NCBI GenBank assembly: GCA_041653635.1
Contig: JBAZFC010000001.1
Location: 963,569 to 1,027,568, forward strand
Direction of reading: 5' to 3'
Length of the DNA stretch: 64,000 nucleotides
DNA from: CAIXOA01 sp041653635
GTDB taxonomy: Archaea > Micrarchaeota > Micrarchaeia > Anstonellales > Bilamarchaeaceae
Position numbers and translations under genes: made by a program. Of the stretch, positions 16,375 through 23,992 are shown piece by piece. Positions within the stretch are counted from its first letter, which is position 1; each line of letters starts with the position of its first letter. The notes under the pieces are model-generated. The model made no database searches, had not been told where the DNA came from, and saw nothing but the letters and a program-made list of their open reading frames with translations.

Positions 16375-17160
16375 ATGGAAACCGATGAAGAGGCCCGGAT
16401 GGTCCACCTCAGGTCCCTATGTGGAAATGCGTGCAACCCGGAGCTTGACGGCGAACTCAGGCTGGAGCTGCAGAAGCGCGTAACAAAGGAACTGACGGAC
16501 ATGCCGATGGGCCAGCTGAGGGAACTCGCGGCAACGGAGAAGGACGTAAGCCTGAGGCGCGCGGCCGGCATGATATATGCCTGGAGGATTGCGAACGAAA
16601 CGATGCTGGACCCGAACAAGGCCCGCCTGCTGGGTAAGTTCATAGAGATAGAAGGCACTTCCGAGGAGGTTAGGCGTTACGTGACAAAAACGCTCCTGCC
16701 GGTGCTCGGATGGCCTAAGGAGAAATGGGACATCCTCGTGGATTCGGGGAAGCCGGTGGAGGAAAGGATTGCCGCGGGGAAGGACGTGATAGAGTACTGC
16801 TACCGGAATGCCTACGTAAGCACGCTGTACCGGATTGCGAGTGATGAAAGCATGCCCATGAAGGTACGGGAGGATGCGGGGATCGCAATCATAGATTCCG
16901 CGTCCGCAAAATCATGGCCGGATGAGCCGAAAATAGAGCTGAACCTGATGCCCAGGCGCGTTGCGGAGCGGATGGGGAGGGAGTGGGGGCCAGCCGCGCG
17001 GGAGAGCGTGGAGTGCATTATGCCGCGCATGGATGCGAGTGACGGCGTATACCGCGCATTCCTGCGCAGGAGGGAAATTGCCAAGGCCGGCGTTCCCGCG
17101 GAAGGAAAAGAGAGGGCTGCGCCGCAGGGGAATGGGGGGTGTGCGAAGGTTTTTAAATAG
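16375..17160 (+). CDS. Helical-repeat (HEAT-like) protein, copy 1
   Basis: 261 aa, predicted almost all alpha-helical with repeating helix pairs (LQKRVTKELTDMPMGQLRELAATEKD, then VSLRRAAGMIYAWRIA, then SEEVRRYVTKTLLPVL). It resembles an alpha-solenoid and two nearby proteins (17180-17998 and 19016-19630). No enzyme motif. A TATA box TTTATAAA at 16341-16348 and the ATG at 16375 fit a leaderless transcript. Likely a binding scaffold; no specific role can be given. Confidence 0.72.
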   Translation: METDEEARMVHLRSLCGNACNPELDGELRLELQKRVTKELTDMPMGQLRELAATEKDVSLRRAAGMIYAWRIANETMLDPNKARLLGKFIEIEGTSEEVRRYVTKTLLPVLGWPKEKWDILVDSGKPVEERIAAGKDVIEYCYRNAYVSTLYRIASDESMPMKVREDAGIAIIDSASAKSWPDEPKIELNLMPRRVAERMGREWGPAARESVECIMPRMDASDGVYRAFLRRREIAKAGVPAEGKERAAPQGNGGCAKVFK

Positions 17161-17179
17161 TGTGAGGATATATATTATT

Positions 17180-17998
17180 ATGGTTAATGAGAATTTAATC
17201 GAGAAGCTTGACAATCTCCTTGAGAGGGCAACAAAGGACAATACTGCACGGGCAGAGCTTACTGAGCTGATCAGGAAGCTTGTCTATTCTTCAAATCCGG
17301 ACGAGGAGGCTCAGGACTGGCTGGTCGGGTTGCTGGCAAAATCTCCGTACGACAAGCTCAGGAATATGGCACTTAACGATCCGGACCACATGCAGAAGAG
17401 ATGCGCGGGGTTTGCGCTCCTGAGGCAGATTGAGAAGATGCCGAAGATACATGCGAGGATAGAAGCGCTGGAAGAGATCCTGGACAACCCTGCCTTGGAC
17501 AGCGGTGTGAGAACGGAGGCCGGGGCGGCACTCATAGAAGACCTCTGCCAGAATACGGCCACAATGGACAAGGTGCGCTTGCTTATGAAGAGGAACGATA
17601 TCCCACAGGCAGTGAGGGAGACCGCTGCGGAAGAGCTTTCTGATTTTTGTATTAGCACTGATAGGCACATATACCTGGCAAGGGAAGTGGCGCTCTCCGG
17701 AGAATACGGAGAGGTTTGCGAAAGGGCAGGCATAAAGCTAGTGGATTATTTCTTTGCGAAGGGGAACAAGGTGGAGATTGAAGTAATCGCGGACCACGAG
17801 AAGACTCCCCCAAAAGTCGCGGCTTATGCGGCTAAGACACTCGGGCGCGAGCCCAAGCCCCTGCCCAGGCCGGAGATGGATACCCTGATGGGAATGCCAA
17901 AGCCCGACCTCAAGGAATGGATTGCAAGGGGCGACAGGGACATGGAAAGGGCAAGGGCTGCGAACGGCGGGAAGCCAAAAGCAGTGATTAGGCGCTAA
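17180..17998 (+). CDS. Helical-repeat (HEAT-like) protein, copy 2
   Basis: 272 aa from the ATG at 17180 (MVNENLIEKLDNLLERAT). Repeating segments such as DKLRNMALNDPDHMQKRCAGFALLRQ, LDNPALDSGVRTEAGAALIEDL and MKRNDIPQAVRETAAEELSDF have the spacing of HEAT-type helix pairs. The open frame reaches back into the previous gene, but the TATA box TTTAAATA (17152-17159) 21-28 bases before this ATG decides the start; the box overlaps the stop codon of copy 1. Scaffold or regulator of unknown partner. Confidence 0.75.
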   Translation: MVNENLIEKLDNLLERATKDNTARAELTELIRKLVYSSNPDEEAQDWLVGLLAKSPYDKLRNMALNDPDHMQKRCAGFALLRQIEKMPKIHARIEALEEILDNPALDSGVRTEAGAALIEDLCQNTATMDKVRLLMKRNDIPQAVRETAAEELSDFCISTDRHIYLAREVALSGEYGEVCERAGIKLVDYFFAKGNKVEIEVIADHEKTPPKVAAYAAKTLGREPKPLPRPEMDTLMGMPKPDLKEWIARGDRDMERARAANGGKPKAVIRR

Positions 17999-18014
17999 CT
18001 GAAAGCCGCGGCGC

Positions 18015-18089
18015 TCATTTCGTAAGCAAGTATGTGAGGATTAGCACAAGCGCTATCAGGCTCGTGAAGAAGATAATTTCCTCAATCAT
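18015..18089 (-). CDS. 24-aa single-span membrane peptide
   Basis: Too short for routine gene calling. The minus strand reads MIEEIIFFTSLIALVLILTYLLTK and a stop: an acidic start, a 17-residue hydrophobic span and a basic end, i.e. a well-formed transmembrane peptide. It sits in an otherwise empty gap. A TATA-like element at 18112-18119 lies 23-30 bases upstream of its ATG, the same spacing as for other genes here. Real translation is unproven, but peptide design and promoter spacing agree. Confidence 0.5.
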   Translation of the reverse strand: MIEEIIFFTSLIALVLILTYLLTK

Positions 18090-18111
18090 GGATAATGGTT
18101 ATTCTTGCTTA

Positions 18112-18119
18112 TTTTTATA
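18112..18119. promoter_or_regulatory. TATA-like element shared by divergent genes
   Basis: TTTTTATA (minus strand TATAAAAA) lies 22-29 bases before the carbamate kinase ATG at 18141 and 23-30 bases before the minus-strand ATG of the 24-aa peptide at 18089, so one A+T block may serve both directions. Confidence 0.5.
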
Positions 18120-18140
18120 CTTTGCGCGGGAGAGGGGAAT

Positions 18141-19025
18141 ATGAAAATCGTGATTGCGCTGGGAGGGAACGCGCTCATTTTGCCCGGCCAGAAGGGAACC
18201 GCCGCGGAACAGATGAAGAACGTGCAGAAGACGTGCAGGCAATTGCGCATCCTTGAGGAGGAGCACGAGATAGTAGTGACGCATGGGAACGGGCCGCAGG
18301 TCGGGAACTTACTGATTCAACAGAAAGAGGCGAACGGAAAGGTGGCTGAGATGCCCCTGGATGTTTGCGGCGCGATGACGCAGGGGCAGCTGGGGTATTG
18401 GATGCAGCAGGAAATGAGGAATGAAGGGCTGCATGCAACTACTATTGTTACGCAGGTGCTTGTGGATGCAAAAGATGCCGCTTTCAAGCATCCCACCAAA
18501 CCCGTTGGCCCTTTTTACAAGGAAAAGCATGAGGGGATGGTGCAGGATGCGGGCAGGGGGTACAGGAAGGTGGTGGCTTCACCCATACCCGTAGAGATTG
18601 TGGAGATAGACGCAATCAAAGCAATGATTGCGAAGGGGCTGGTGGTTATTGCTTCGGGGGGAGGGGGAATTCCGGTCGTGAGAAAGGGCGGGAAACTTAT
18701 GGGCGTGGAGGCGGTGATAGATAAGGACCGTGCGGCTCAGGTCCTGGCGAATGAGATTTTTGCGGACGTGCTGATGATTCCCACCGCGGTGGATTCCGTG
18801 AAGATTAATTTTGGGAAAAAGGATGAGAAGGAAATATGGGAGATGACTGTGGATGAGGCGGAGGGCTATCTTGCTTCGGGCGAATTCGCCGAAGGGAGCA
18901 TGAAGCCGAAAATAGAGGCGTGCGTGGCTTTTGTGAAGAAGGGCGGGAAAAAAGCCGTAATCTGCTCAATAGAGAATATAGAGAAGGCGCTGGATGGGAG
19001 GGCGGGGACTACCATTCATGCCTGA
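18141..19025 (+). CDS. arcC: Carbamate kinase
   Basis: 294 aa of the amino-acid kinase fold. The start KIVIALGGNALILPGQKGT is the phosphate-binding glycine loop; THGNGPQVGNLL (about 48-59), VASPIPVEIVEIDAI and ASGGGGIPVV (about 172-181) are typical of carbamate kinase; IDKDRAAQVLANE is the substrate-side motif. It interconverts ATP plus carbamate with ADP plus carbamoyl phosphate. No arginine deiminase or ornithine carbamoyltransferase is adjacent, so it may feed carbamoyl phosphate or make ATP from it. ATG at 18141 with AGAGGGGAAT just upstream; the frame is open 12 codons further. Confidence 0.95.
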   Translation: MKIVIALGGNALILPGQKGTAAEQMKNVQKTCRQLRILEEEHEIVVTHGNGPQVGNLLIQQKEANGKVAEMPLDVCGAMTQGQLGYWMQQEMRNEGLHATTIVTQVLVDAKDAAFKHPTKPVGPFYKEKHEGMVQDAGRGYRKVVASPIPVEIVEIDAIKAMIAKGLVVIASGGGGIPVVRKGGKLMGVEAVIDKDRAAQVLANEIFADVLMIPTAVDSVKINFGKKDEKEIWEMTVDEAEGYLASGEFAEGSMKPKIEACVAFVKKGGKKAVICSIENIEKALDGRAGTTIHA

Positions 19026-19630
19026 GTCGCTTCAAGAATTTCCGCCAGCTTACCCTCATTCAATTCCTGCACTTCTTCGGTGAATTCGACCTTTCCTGCA
19101 GAAGGCTGCCCTTCGGCCGGTTCGGATACGTCTTCTGCCAGCTCGAATGCCTGCGCCCTGGACGGGCAGGGGAGCTTGGCTTGCGCGAGCCTGCTCTTGA
19201 ATTCGTCGGGATGCTTGTCCGCGATGAACCTGAGCGCTTCCACGTCGTCCTCGGTCAGGTTCCTTCTCATCTTTTCGAAGAGGAGGCACTTGTCCATGTT
19301 GAGTATCCTTGCGCTTGCCTTCGCCTTGGCATCCACGTTTTTGGAGTGCAAAGCGACCGCGAGGATTGCCCCCACTTCCGTGAGCTCCGCGAGCATGCCG
19401 GAAAGCATCTCCACCGCCTTTTCCTTCAGCTCCGGGGGAGCGTTCTTCGCCACGTAGGCGAGCGCCCTCTGGTTCCCGGAGATTCTTTCAAGGGCGGGGA
19501 GCGCGAGTTGCAAATCGTCACCGCAAATGAGCCTTGCTAGCTCCCGGTTGTTTTTGGAAGGCTCCGCCTTCCTATCCGCAGTTTTCCCATCCGCCACAGC
19601 GGGGCCATCAAAGCATGTCCTCATTACCAT
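19016..19630 (-). CDS. Helical-repeat (HEAT-like) protein, copy 3
   Basis: 204 aa from the ATG at 19630. Helix pairs such as LQLALPALERISGNQRALAYVAKN and PELKEKAVEMLSGMLAELTEV resemble the solenoids at 16375 and 17180; the C-terminus is acidic. A TATA-like CTTAAATG (minus strand, 19653-19660) lies 23-30 bases upstream, which decides this start against the longer frame from 19687. It overlaps the end of arcC by 10 bases in convergent orientation. Confidence 0.7.
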   Translation of the reverse strand: MVMRTCFDGPAVADGKTADRKAEPSKNNRELARLICGDDLQLALPALERISGNQRALAYVAKNAPPELKEKAVEMLSGMLAELTEVGAILAVALHSKNVDAKAKASARILNMDKCLLFEKMRRNLTEDDVEALRFIADKHPDEFKSRLAQAKLPCPSRAQAFELAEDVSEPAEGQPSAGKVEFTEEVQELNEGKLAEILEATQA

Positions 19631-19685
19631 GACATTATTATGTGTGGAGAAACATTTAAGTATGTAAGCCGCAGGAAATATTGTC

Positions 19686-20120
19686 ATGGGTGCCCAGATT
19701 TACCGCAAACCATATTTTCACAAACCGCAGGGGGAACTTGCAGCAATAGACAGGAGAGCTATAACAGCATTCGGCAGGCGGATGAGGGATGACCTTGGGG
19801 AGGACGTGCGGCCAGTTACATATAGCATAGAACAAGATGGGAAGACGCTGGCGGCAGAGATTTGGAAGTGCATGATGGCAAAAAAGTCAAGGTTGGCCGT
19901 GTGTTCCGTTTGCCTGCTAACTTCTGCGATAGCCACAGCTTCGTACTTTGATTTTCGTGATGGTGGGACTGGCTTGTTTTCCCAAATTTTCGGCAAGCTG
20001 GACAGCCCAGCAATCCCATATGTTTTCGGTTCTGTTAGCGTTGCAGTCGCGGCCATCTCTTTTGCGCTGGAATTCAGGAACGACCAGATGGAAACCCCAG
20101 CGGCAGACAAGGCGAAATAG
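19686..20120 (+). CDS. Two-span membrane protein of unknown function
   Basis: 144 aa. The basic N-terminal ~60 residues (RRAITAFGRRMRDDL) are soluble; hydrophobic spans lie at about 70-86 (LAVCSVCLLTSAIATASY) and 110-127 (VFGSVSVAVAAISFALEF); the C-terminus is short and charged. No family is recognised. It is divergent from the helical-repeat gene and ends 28 bases before orc1/cdc6. Confidence 0.65.
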   Translation: MGAQIYRKPYFHKPQGELAAIDRRAITAFGRRMRDDLGEDVRPVTYSIEQDGKTLAAEIWKCMMAKKSRLAVCSVCLLTSAIATASYFDFRDGGTGLFSQIFGKLDSPAIPYVFGSVSVAVAAISFALEFRNDQMETPAADKAK

Positions 20121-20148
20121 TTTTAATCTCTCTTTGTGAATTAGGGGC

Positions 20149-21225
20149 GTGAACGTTTTCAGGGGGCTTGAGGGAATACGAGGAAAGGGAGTGTTCCGCA
20201 ACGAGGATGCATTCAACCCGGAGTTTTTGCCCGACCTAGTGATTGGAAGGGAGAAGGAAATAAGGGAGATTGCCTTTAATCTAAAGCCCGTGGGCGAGAA
20301 GAGGAGGCCCACTTCCATGGTTCTGTACGGCCCCCCGGGGACCGGAAAGACCTGCTGCACGAGGCACGTGCTGAAGGAGCTTACGGAATATACGCAACGG
20401 GCGGAACCTATTTACATAAATTGCTGGAGGCATTCTACCCGTACTGCTGTCCTTTCCGTAATTTTGGAAAAATTTGATGCAATAATGCCGCGGAGGGGGA
20501 TTAGCTCCGAGGAACTATTGCAGAGGACCGTGGAGCTGATGAAGAAGAGCGGCAAAATCCCCATAATAGTATTGGATGAGGCGGACGCGCTCATAGACGA
20601 GGAGGAAAGCGGCTTGTTCTATGATTTGCTGCGCATGGGGGAAACGGAGAAACTGAACGTTGGAGTGATTGCGATTACGAACAGGGAGGACATTCTTTCT
20701 CTATTAGATAGAAGGATTAGAAGCTCATTGATGCAGGCGGAAGTTGAGTTTAAGCGGTATGCTCCGGGAGAGCTGAAAGAAATACTAAAAGACAGGGCGA
20801 AGGTCGGGCTTGTGCCCGGCTCGTGGGACGAGGAGGCGCTGGGGGTTTGCGCCGCCTTCGCCGGGAAGAATGGGGGAGATGCTCGCATAGGGATTACTCT
20901 TCTTTGGCTGGCGGGAAGAAGGGCTGAGGCGGGGAGCGGGCATATTACGGTAAAGGAAGTGGAGGAATCCAAGAATAAGGTATTGCAGGAGATAAAGGAG
21001 AAGAAGGCGGAGCTGCTGGACGAGAATGATAAGGAATTGCTGGAATTCATCAAGAAGAAAAGAAGGGCGACGAGCGGGGAAATATATTCCGCATTCAAGG
21101 GAGTGAGCGAGAGGACGGTGCGGGAGCACCTTGGAAAATTGGGGAGCATGGGGCTTCTTGAGACGGAAACCATCACGGAAGACGGAAAGAAAGGAAGGAC
21201 AAGGGTGTTCAGGGCTAAATTATAG
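20149..21225 (+). CDS. cdc6: Orc1/Cdc6-type replication initiator
   Basis: 358-aa AAA+ protein. Walker A is GPPGTGKT (about residue 60), Walker B VLDEAD (about 142), sensor-1 ITNRED (about 176). A C-terminal winged-helix domain follows (TSGEIYSAFKGVSERTVREHLGKL, about 305-328). It binds origin repeats and loads the MCM helicase. The R-rich DRRIRSSL sensor region is present. Start is GTG at 20149, with a TTTTAAT box at about 20121 at leaderless spacing. DnaG lies 1.3 kb downstream, so replication genes cluster here. Confidence 0.93.
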   Translation: MNVFRGLEGIRGKGVFRNEDAFNPEFLPDLVIGREKEIREIAFNLKPVGEKRRPTSMVLYGPPGTGKTCCTRHVLKELTEYTQRAEPIYINCWRHSTRTAVLSVILEKFDAIMPRRGISSEELLQRTVELMKKSGKIPIIVLDEADALIDEEESGLFYDLLRMGETEKLNVGVIAITNREDILSLLDRRIRSSLMQAEVEFKRYAPGELKEILKDRAKVGLVPGSWDEEALGVCAAFAGKNGGDARIGITLLWLAGRRAEAGSGHITVKEVEESKNKVLQEIKEKKAELLDENDKELLEFIKKKRRATSGEIYSAFKGVSERTVREHLGKLGSMGLLETETITEDGKKGRTRVFRAKL

Positions 21226-21337
21226 TGGTTTTTTCAGTAATACTGCGTGTTTTTAAACGGTTCCGCACATATATATCCAATAGAGAGAAATCTCGCGCGA
21301 AGGCACCCATTTAAACCTTTGCGGAAGAAACCAACAT
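21226..21337. other. Gap between orc1/cdc6 and the CBS gene
   Basis: 112 bases with an A+T-rich stretch (CATATATATCC) flanked by TTCCGCA (about 21261) and its inverse TGCGGAA (about 21322). Origins often lie beside orc1/cdc6, but I see no canonical origin-recognition-box pair, so this is only a position-based candidate; the TTTAAACC near 21312 is more simply the promoter of the CBS gene. Confidence 0.25.
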
Positions 21338-21763
21338 ATGGGTTCGGAAATCAAAGTAGGAGACGTAATGTCAAAAAATGTCATCTCCGTGACAAGGGAA
21401 GCCAGCATTGTTGAAGTTGCAAAACTTATGGAAAAATACAATGTCGGCTCCATAGTCGTCGCGGACAAGAAAAAGGCCGAGGGAATAATCACTGAACGAG
21501 ACATAGTGAGGAAGCTGGTGGGGAAGGGAAAGGACGTGTCCAAGGCGAAGGCCTCGGATGCCATGAGCTCCCCCCTGAAGGTTATTACCGCGGAAGCGAG
21601 CCTTGAAACCGCCGCGAAGGCGATGCGGGAATACAGGATAAAGAGGCTCCCGGTCATTAGCGAAAAGAACGAGCTCGTCGGGCTCGTGAGCGAAGGGGAC
21701 ATCATGAGGGTGTTCCCGACCATAGTGGACCTCCTTGAAGAGAGGGCCGCTGCGGGGCAGTGA
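21338..21763 (+). CDS. Tandem CBS-domain protein
   Basis: 141 aa with exactly two CBS domains: VGDVMSKNVISVTREASIVEVAKLM...IITERDIVRK (about 6-62) and ASDAMSSPLKVITAEASLETAAKAM...LVSEGDIMRV (about 71-125). Such stand-alone Bateman modules bind adenine nucleotides and signal energy state to a partner. No catalytic domain is fused. A TTTAAACC box lies 19-26 bases upstream of the ATG. Confidence 0.92.
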   Translation: MGSEIKVGDVMSKNVISVTREASIVEVAKLMEKYNVGSIVVADKKKAEGIITERDIVRKLVGKGKDVSKAKASDAMSSPLKVITAEASLETAAKAMREYRIKRLPVISEKNELVGLVSEGDIMRVFPTIVDLLEERAAAGQ

Positions 21764-21864
21764 CATTAATCGGCTGCGCATAGGATGGCGGCAGGAGCAT
21801 AGCGATGACTTGCCCGTCAACAATGCGCAGCCTCCTACTACTTTTCGGACCCAGGAGAGAAGAA

Positions 21865-22119
21865 ATGCTATTGCACGTGAAAGTGGTTCCCAATTCGCGG
21901 GAGTTCAGGATAACGAGAGAGGGCACGGGATGGAAGATATCCCTGACCGAACCCGCGGAGAGGAACAAGGCGAACATTGAGCTGGTAAAGAAAATGGAAA
22001 GGGCAACCGGCAGGAAAGTGAGAATCCTGCGCGGGGGCACTGGAAAGAGAAAGGTGTTGGAAATTGAAGGCGAAGAAAAGGAAATCCTTGGATTACTCGC
22101 GAATGCATCGGGAGCGTAA
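21865..22119 (+). CDS. DUF167 (YggU/UPF0235) family protein
   Basis: 84 aa from the ATG at 21865: LLHVKVVPNSREFRI, then KISLTEPAERNKANIELVKKM and VRILRGGTGKRKVLEI match the small alpha/beta DUF167 fold (VxPNAxx...PAxxGKANxxLI...I..G..SR.K). The usual SRxK becomes TGKRK. Function unknown in all organisms. The frame upstream to 21805 lacks conserved sequence. It overlaps the start of the next gene by 17 bases, so the two are translationally coupled. Confidence 0.85.
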   Translation: MLLHVKVVPNSREFRITREGTGWKISLTEPAERNKANIELVKKMERATGRKVRILRGGTGKRKVLEIEGEEKEILGLLANASGA

Positions 22120-22468
22120 GGTGCTCCAGAACCTCATGGAGGACATGGGCGGCTGCATAGCGATGGTCGAGGGGAAGAAGGATGCCGAGGCGCTCCAGAG
22201 ATACGTTGAGAGCGTGATAGAGGTGTCCGGAAGGAACAGGAACGCCTGCGAAAGGGCCGCGAGGGAAGGGGCTAAGGAAGTCGCGGTGCTCACCAACCTT
22301 GACGAAAGGGGGAATGAGCTGGCTGAAGAGCTGAGCGGCGAACTGCGCTCCTGCGGCATCAAGCCGAACACGTTCCTGCGCAGGAAAATCGGAAGGGTGC
22401 TGGGGATTTCCCAGATGGAGAACTTTGAGAGGAAGTTCAAGCAGAGATTGAATGAGACAAAACCTTAG
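22103..22468 (+). CDS. Stand-alone toprim-domain protein (UPF0292-like)
   Basis: 121 aa. CIAMVEGKKDAEAL (about 19-32) carries the toprim glutamate and VAVLTNLDERGNELAEEL (about 65-82) the acidic DxD-like site, reduced here to D-E-R-G-N. This is the RNase M5/primase-type toprim core without further domains, as in small archaeal UPF0292 proteins. Placed directly before dnaG and coupled to the DUF167 gene, it may act in nucleic-acid metabolism. ATG at 22103 is chosen because the upstream alternative is TTG (22064). Confidence 0.8.
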   Translation: MHRERKVLQNLMEDMGGCIAMVEGKKDAEALQRYVESVIEVSGRNRNACERAAREGAKEVAVLTNLDERGNELAEELSGELRSCGIKPNTFLRRKIGRVLGISQMENFERKFKQRLNETKP

Positions 22469-22488
22469 ATGAAAAATAGGTGAGACAC

Positions 22489-23985
22489 ATGGCAAAAACA
22501 TACATTGATACTGTAAAATACCTGATATATGCGGACGTGGAAGTGGACGGAATGGTGGATAAGCCCGACGTGGTAGGGGCGATATTCGGCCAGACCGAAG
22601 GGCTGCTCGGCGAAGAGCTGGACCTCAGGGACCTCCAGAAGAACGGGAGGATAGGGAGAATAGAGGTCGATATGCACAGCCGGAGCGGCAGGACGCAGGG
22701 GCAGATAAAGGTGCCCAGCTCCCTTGACATGGTGGAGACCTGCATCATAGCGGCCGCGGTTGAGACCGTGGAGCGCGTGGGCCCGTGCGAGGCGCGCATA
22801 AAGATAAGCAAGGTTGAGGACACCAGGAGCATAAAGAGGGAGAGGCTCGTGGAGAGGTCCAAGGCGATACTCAGGACACTCGTGCACACCGAAATCCCGG
22901 AGAGCCAGGAGATAACCGACATGGTAAGGGAGGAGGTGAAGGCGGGCGAAATACACGAATGGGGGCCGGAGAAGCTCTCCGCAGGCCCGCACATAGAGAA
23001 GTACGAGGCGATAATCATAGTGGAGGGGAGGGCGGATGTAGTAAACCTCCTCAAGAAGGACCTTCCGAACGTGATTGCGATAGGGGGGGCGAAGGTGCCC
23101 CAGACGCTGCTGAAGCTTTCCAGGGAAAGGGAAGCCACGGCATTCCTGGACGGAGACCGCGGAGGGGACATAATCCTGCGCGAGCTCGTGAACGGCGGCG
23201 TGGATTTGGACTTCGTCGCGAGGGCGCCCACCGGAAAGGAGGTGGAGGAGCTCACAAGGAAGGAAGTGATGAAGTGCCTCAAGAACAAGGTTCCGTTTGA
23301 GCAGGAGAAGGAGGCGACGCGCGCGGTGGTGAGGGACAGGATTTCGCCCTACCAGTCGCAGGAGGACAAGCACAAGATAGCGATGAGGAAGGCGGAGATG
23401 GAGGCGCAATATGCGCGCGAGAGGTCCTCGCCTTCAATAAGGGAAGTGGTACGGGAGGTCGTGGCTGAAAGGCAGGCAGACCCGGCCGCCTTTGAGAAGA
23501 GGGCTGAGGAAGCCCCGGTGCTGAGCGAGATAAAAGGCATTGGGAGCGACCAGCCGGAACCGAAGGAGAATGTGCAGAGGCCTGCGGCAACCCCGTTCAG
23601 TGGGGGATATATCGGGAGGCATAATGTGCCCAGCCCCCAGCCGCCGGTAAAGGAGACATACGGGAAACAGGAGACCGAATCCGCGCCCTCAAGCAAAGCC
23701 ATCAACAGGGAGGACCTGATGGAGGAGCTGAAAGGGCTGAAGGGCACGATGAAGGCGCGCCTCTACGGCGAGAATTATGCCCTGATAAAGGAGCTGCCGG
23801 TCCGCGAAGTGATAAAGAGCATAGAAGAGGCTCCGAGCATATACGCGATAGTTTTTGATGGGATTATCACGCAGAGGCTCGTTGACCTCGCGCAGAGCAA
23901 GGGCGCGAAGGTGCTCGTGGGCGACAGGCTCGGGAACGTGAACAAGAAGCCCGAGAGGATTGAGCTCATAACAAGGGGCAAGTGA
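22489..23985 (+). CDS. dnaG: Archaeal DnaG-like primase / exosome subunit
   Basis: 498 aa from the ATG at 22489 (MAKTYIDTVKYLIYADV), with AGGTGAG just upstream. The conserved archaeal N-terminal domain (residues 1-150) is followed by a toprim domain: AIIIVEGRADVVNLL (catalytic Glu near 174) and TAFLDGDRGG (DxD near 215). A low-complexity linker (~300-395, rich in E, P and A) then leads to a conserved C-terminal domain (YALIKELPVREVIKSIEE...LVDLAQSKGAKVLVGDR). Archaeal DnaG makes short primers in vitro and is a core subunit of the RNA exosome. Bacterial-type zinc and helicase-interaction domains are absent, as normal for the family. Confidence 0.95.
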   Translation: MAKTYIDTVKYLIYADVEVDGMVDKPDVVGAIFGQTEGLLGEELDLRDLQKNGRIGRIEVDMHSRSGRTQGQIKVPSSLDMVETCIIAAAVETVERVGPCEARIKISKVEDTRSIKRERLVERSKAILRTLVHTEIPESQEITDMVREEVKAGEIHEWGPEKLSAGPHIEKYEAIIIVEGRADVVNLLKKDLPNVIAIGGAKVPQTLLKLSREREATAFLDGDRGGDIILRELVNGGVDLDFVARAPTGKEVEELTRKEVMKCLKNKVPFEQEKEATRAVVRDRISPYQSQEDKHKIAMRKAEMEAQYARERSSPSIREVVREVVAERQADPAAFEKRAEEAPVLSEIKGIGSDQPEPKENVQRPAATPFSGGYIGRHNVPSPQPPVKETYGKQETESAPSSKAINREDLMEELKGLKGTMKARLYGENYALIKELPVREVIKSIEEAPSIYAIVFDGIITQRLVDLAQSKGAKVLVGDRLGNVNKKPERIELITRGK

Positions 23986-23992
23986 AGGGGCC

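Noticed and set aside
21226..21337. Replication origin next to orc1/cdc6
   Set aside because: Only a 7-bp inverted pair and an A+T patch are visible; no origin-recognition-box repeats, so it is not claimed beyond a weak positional note.
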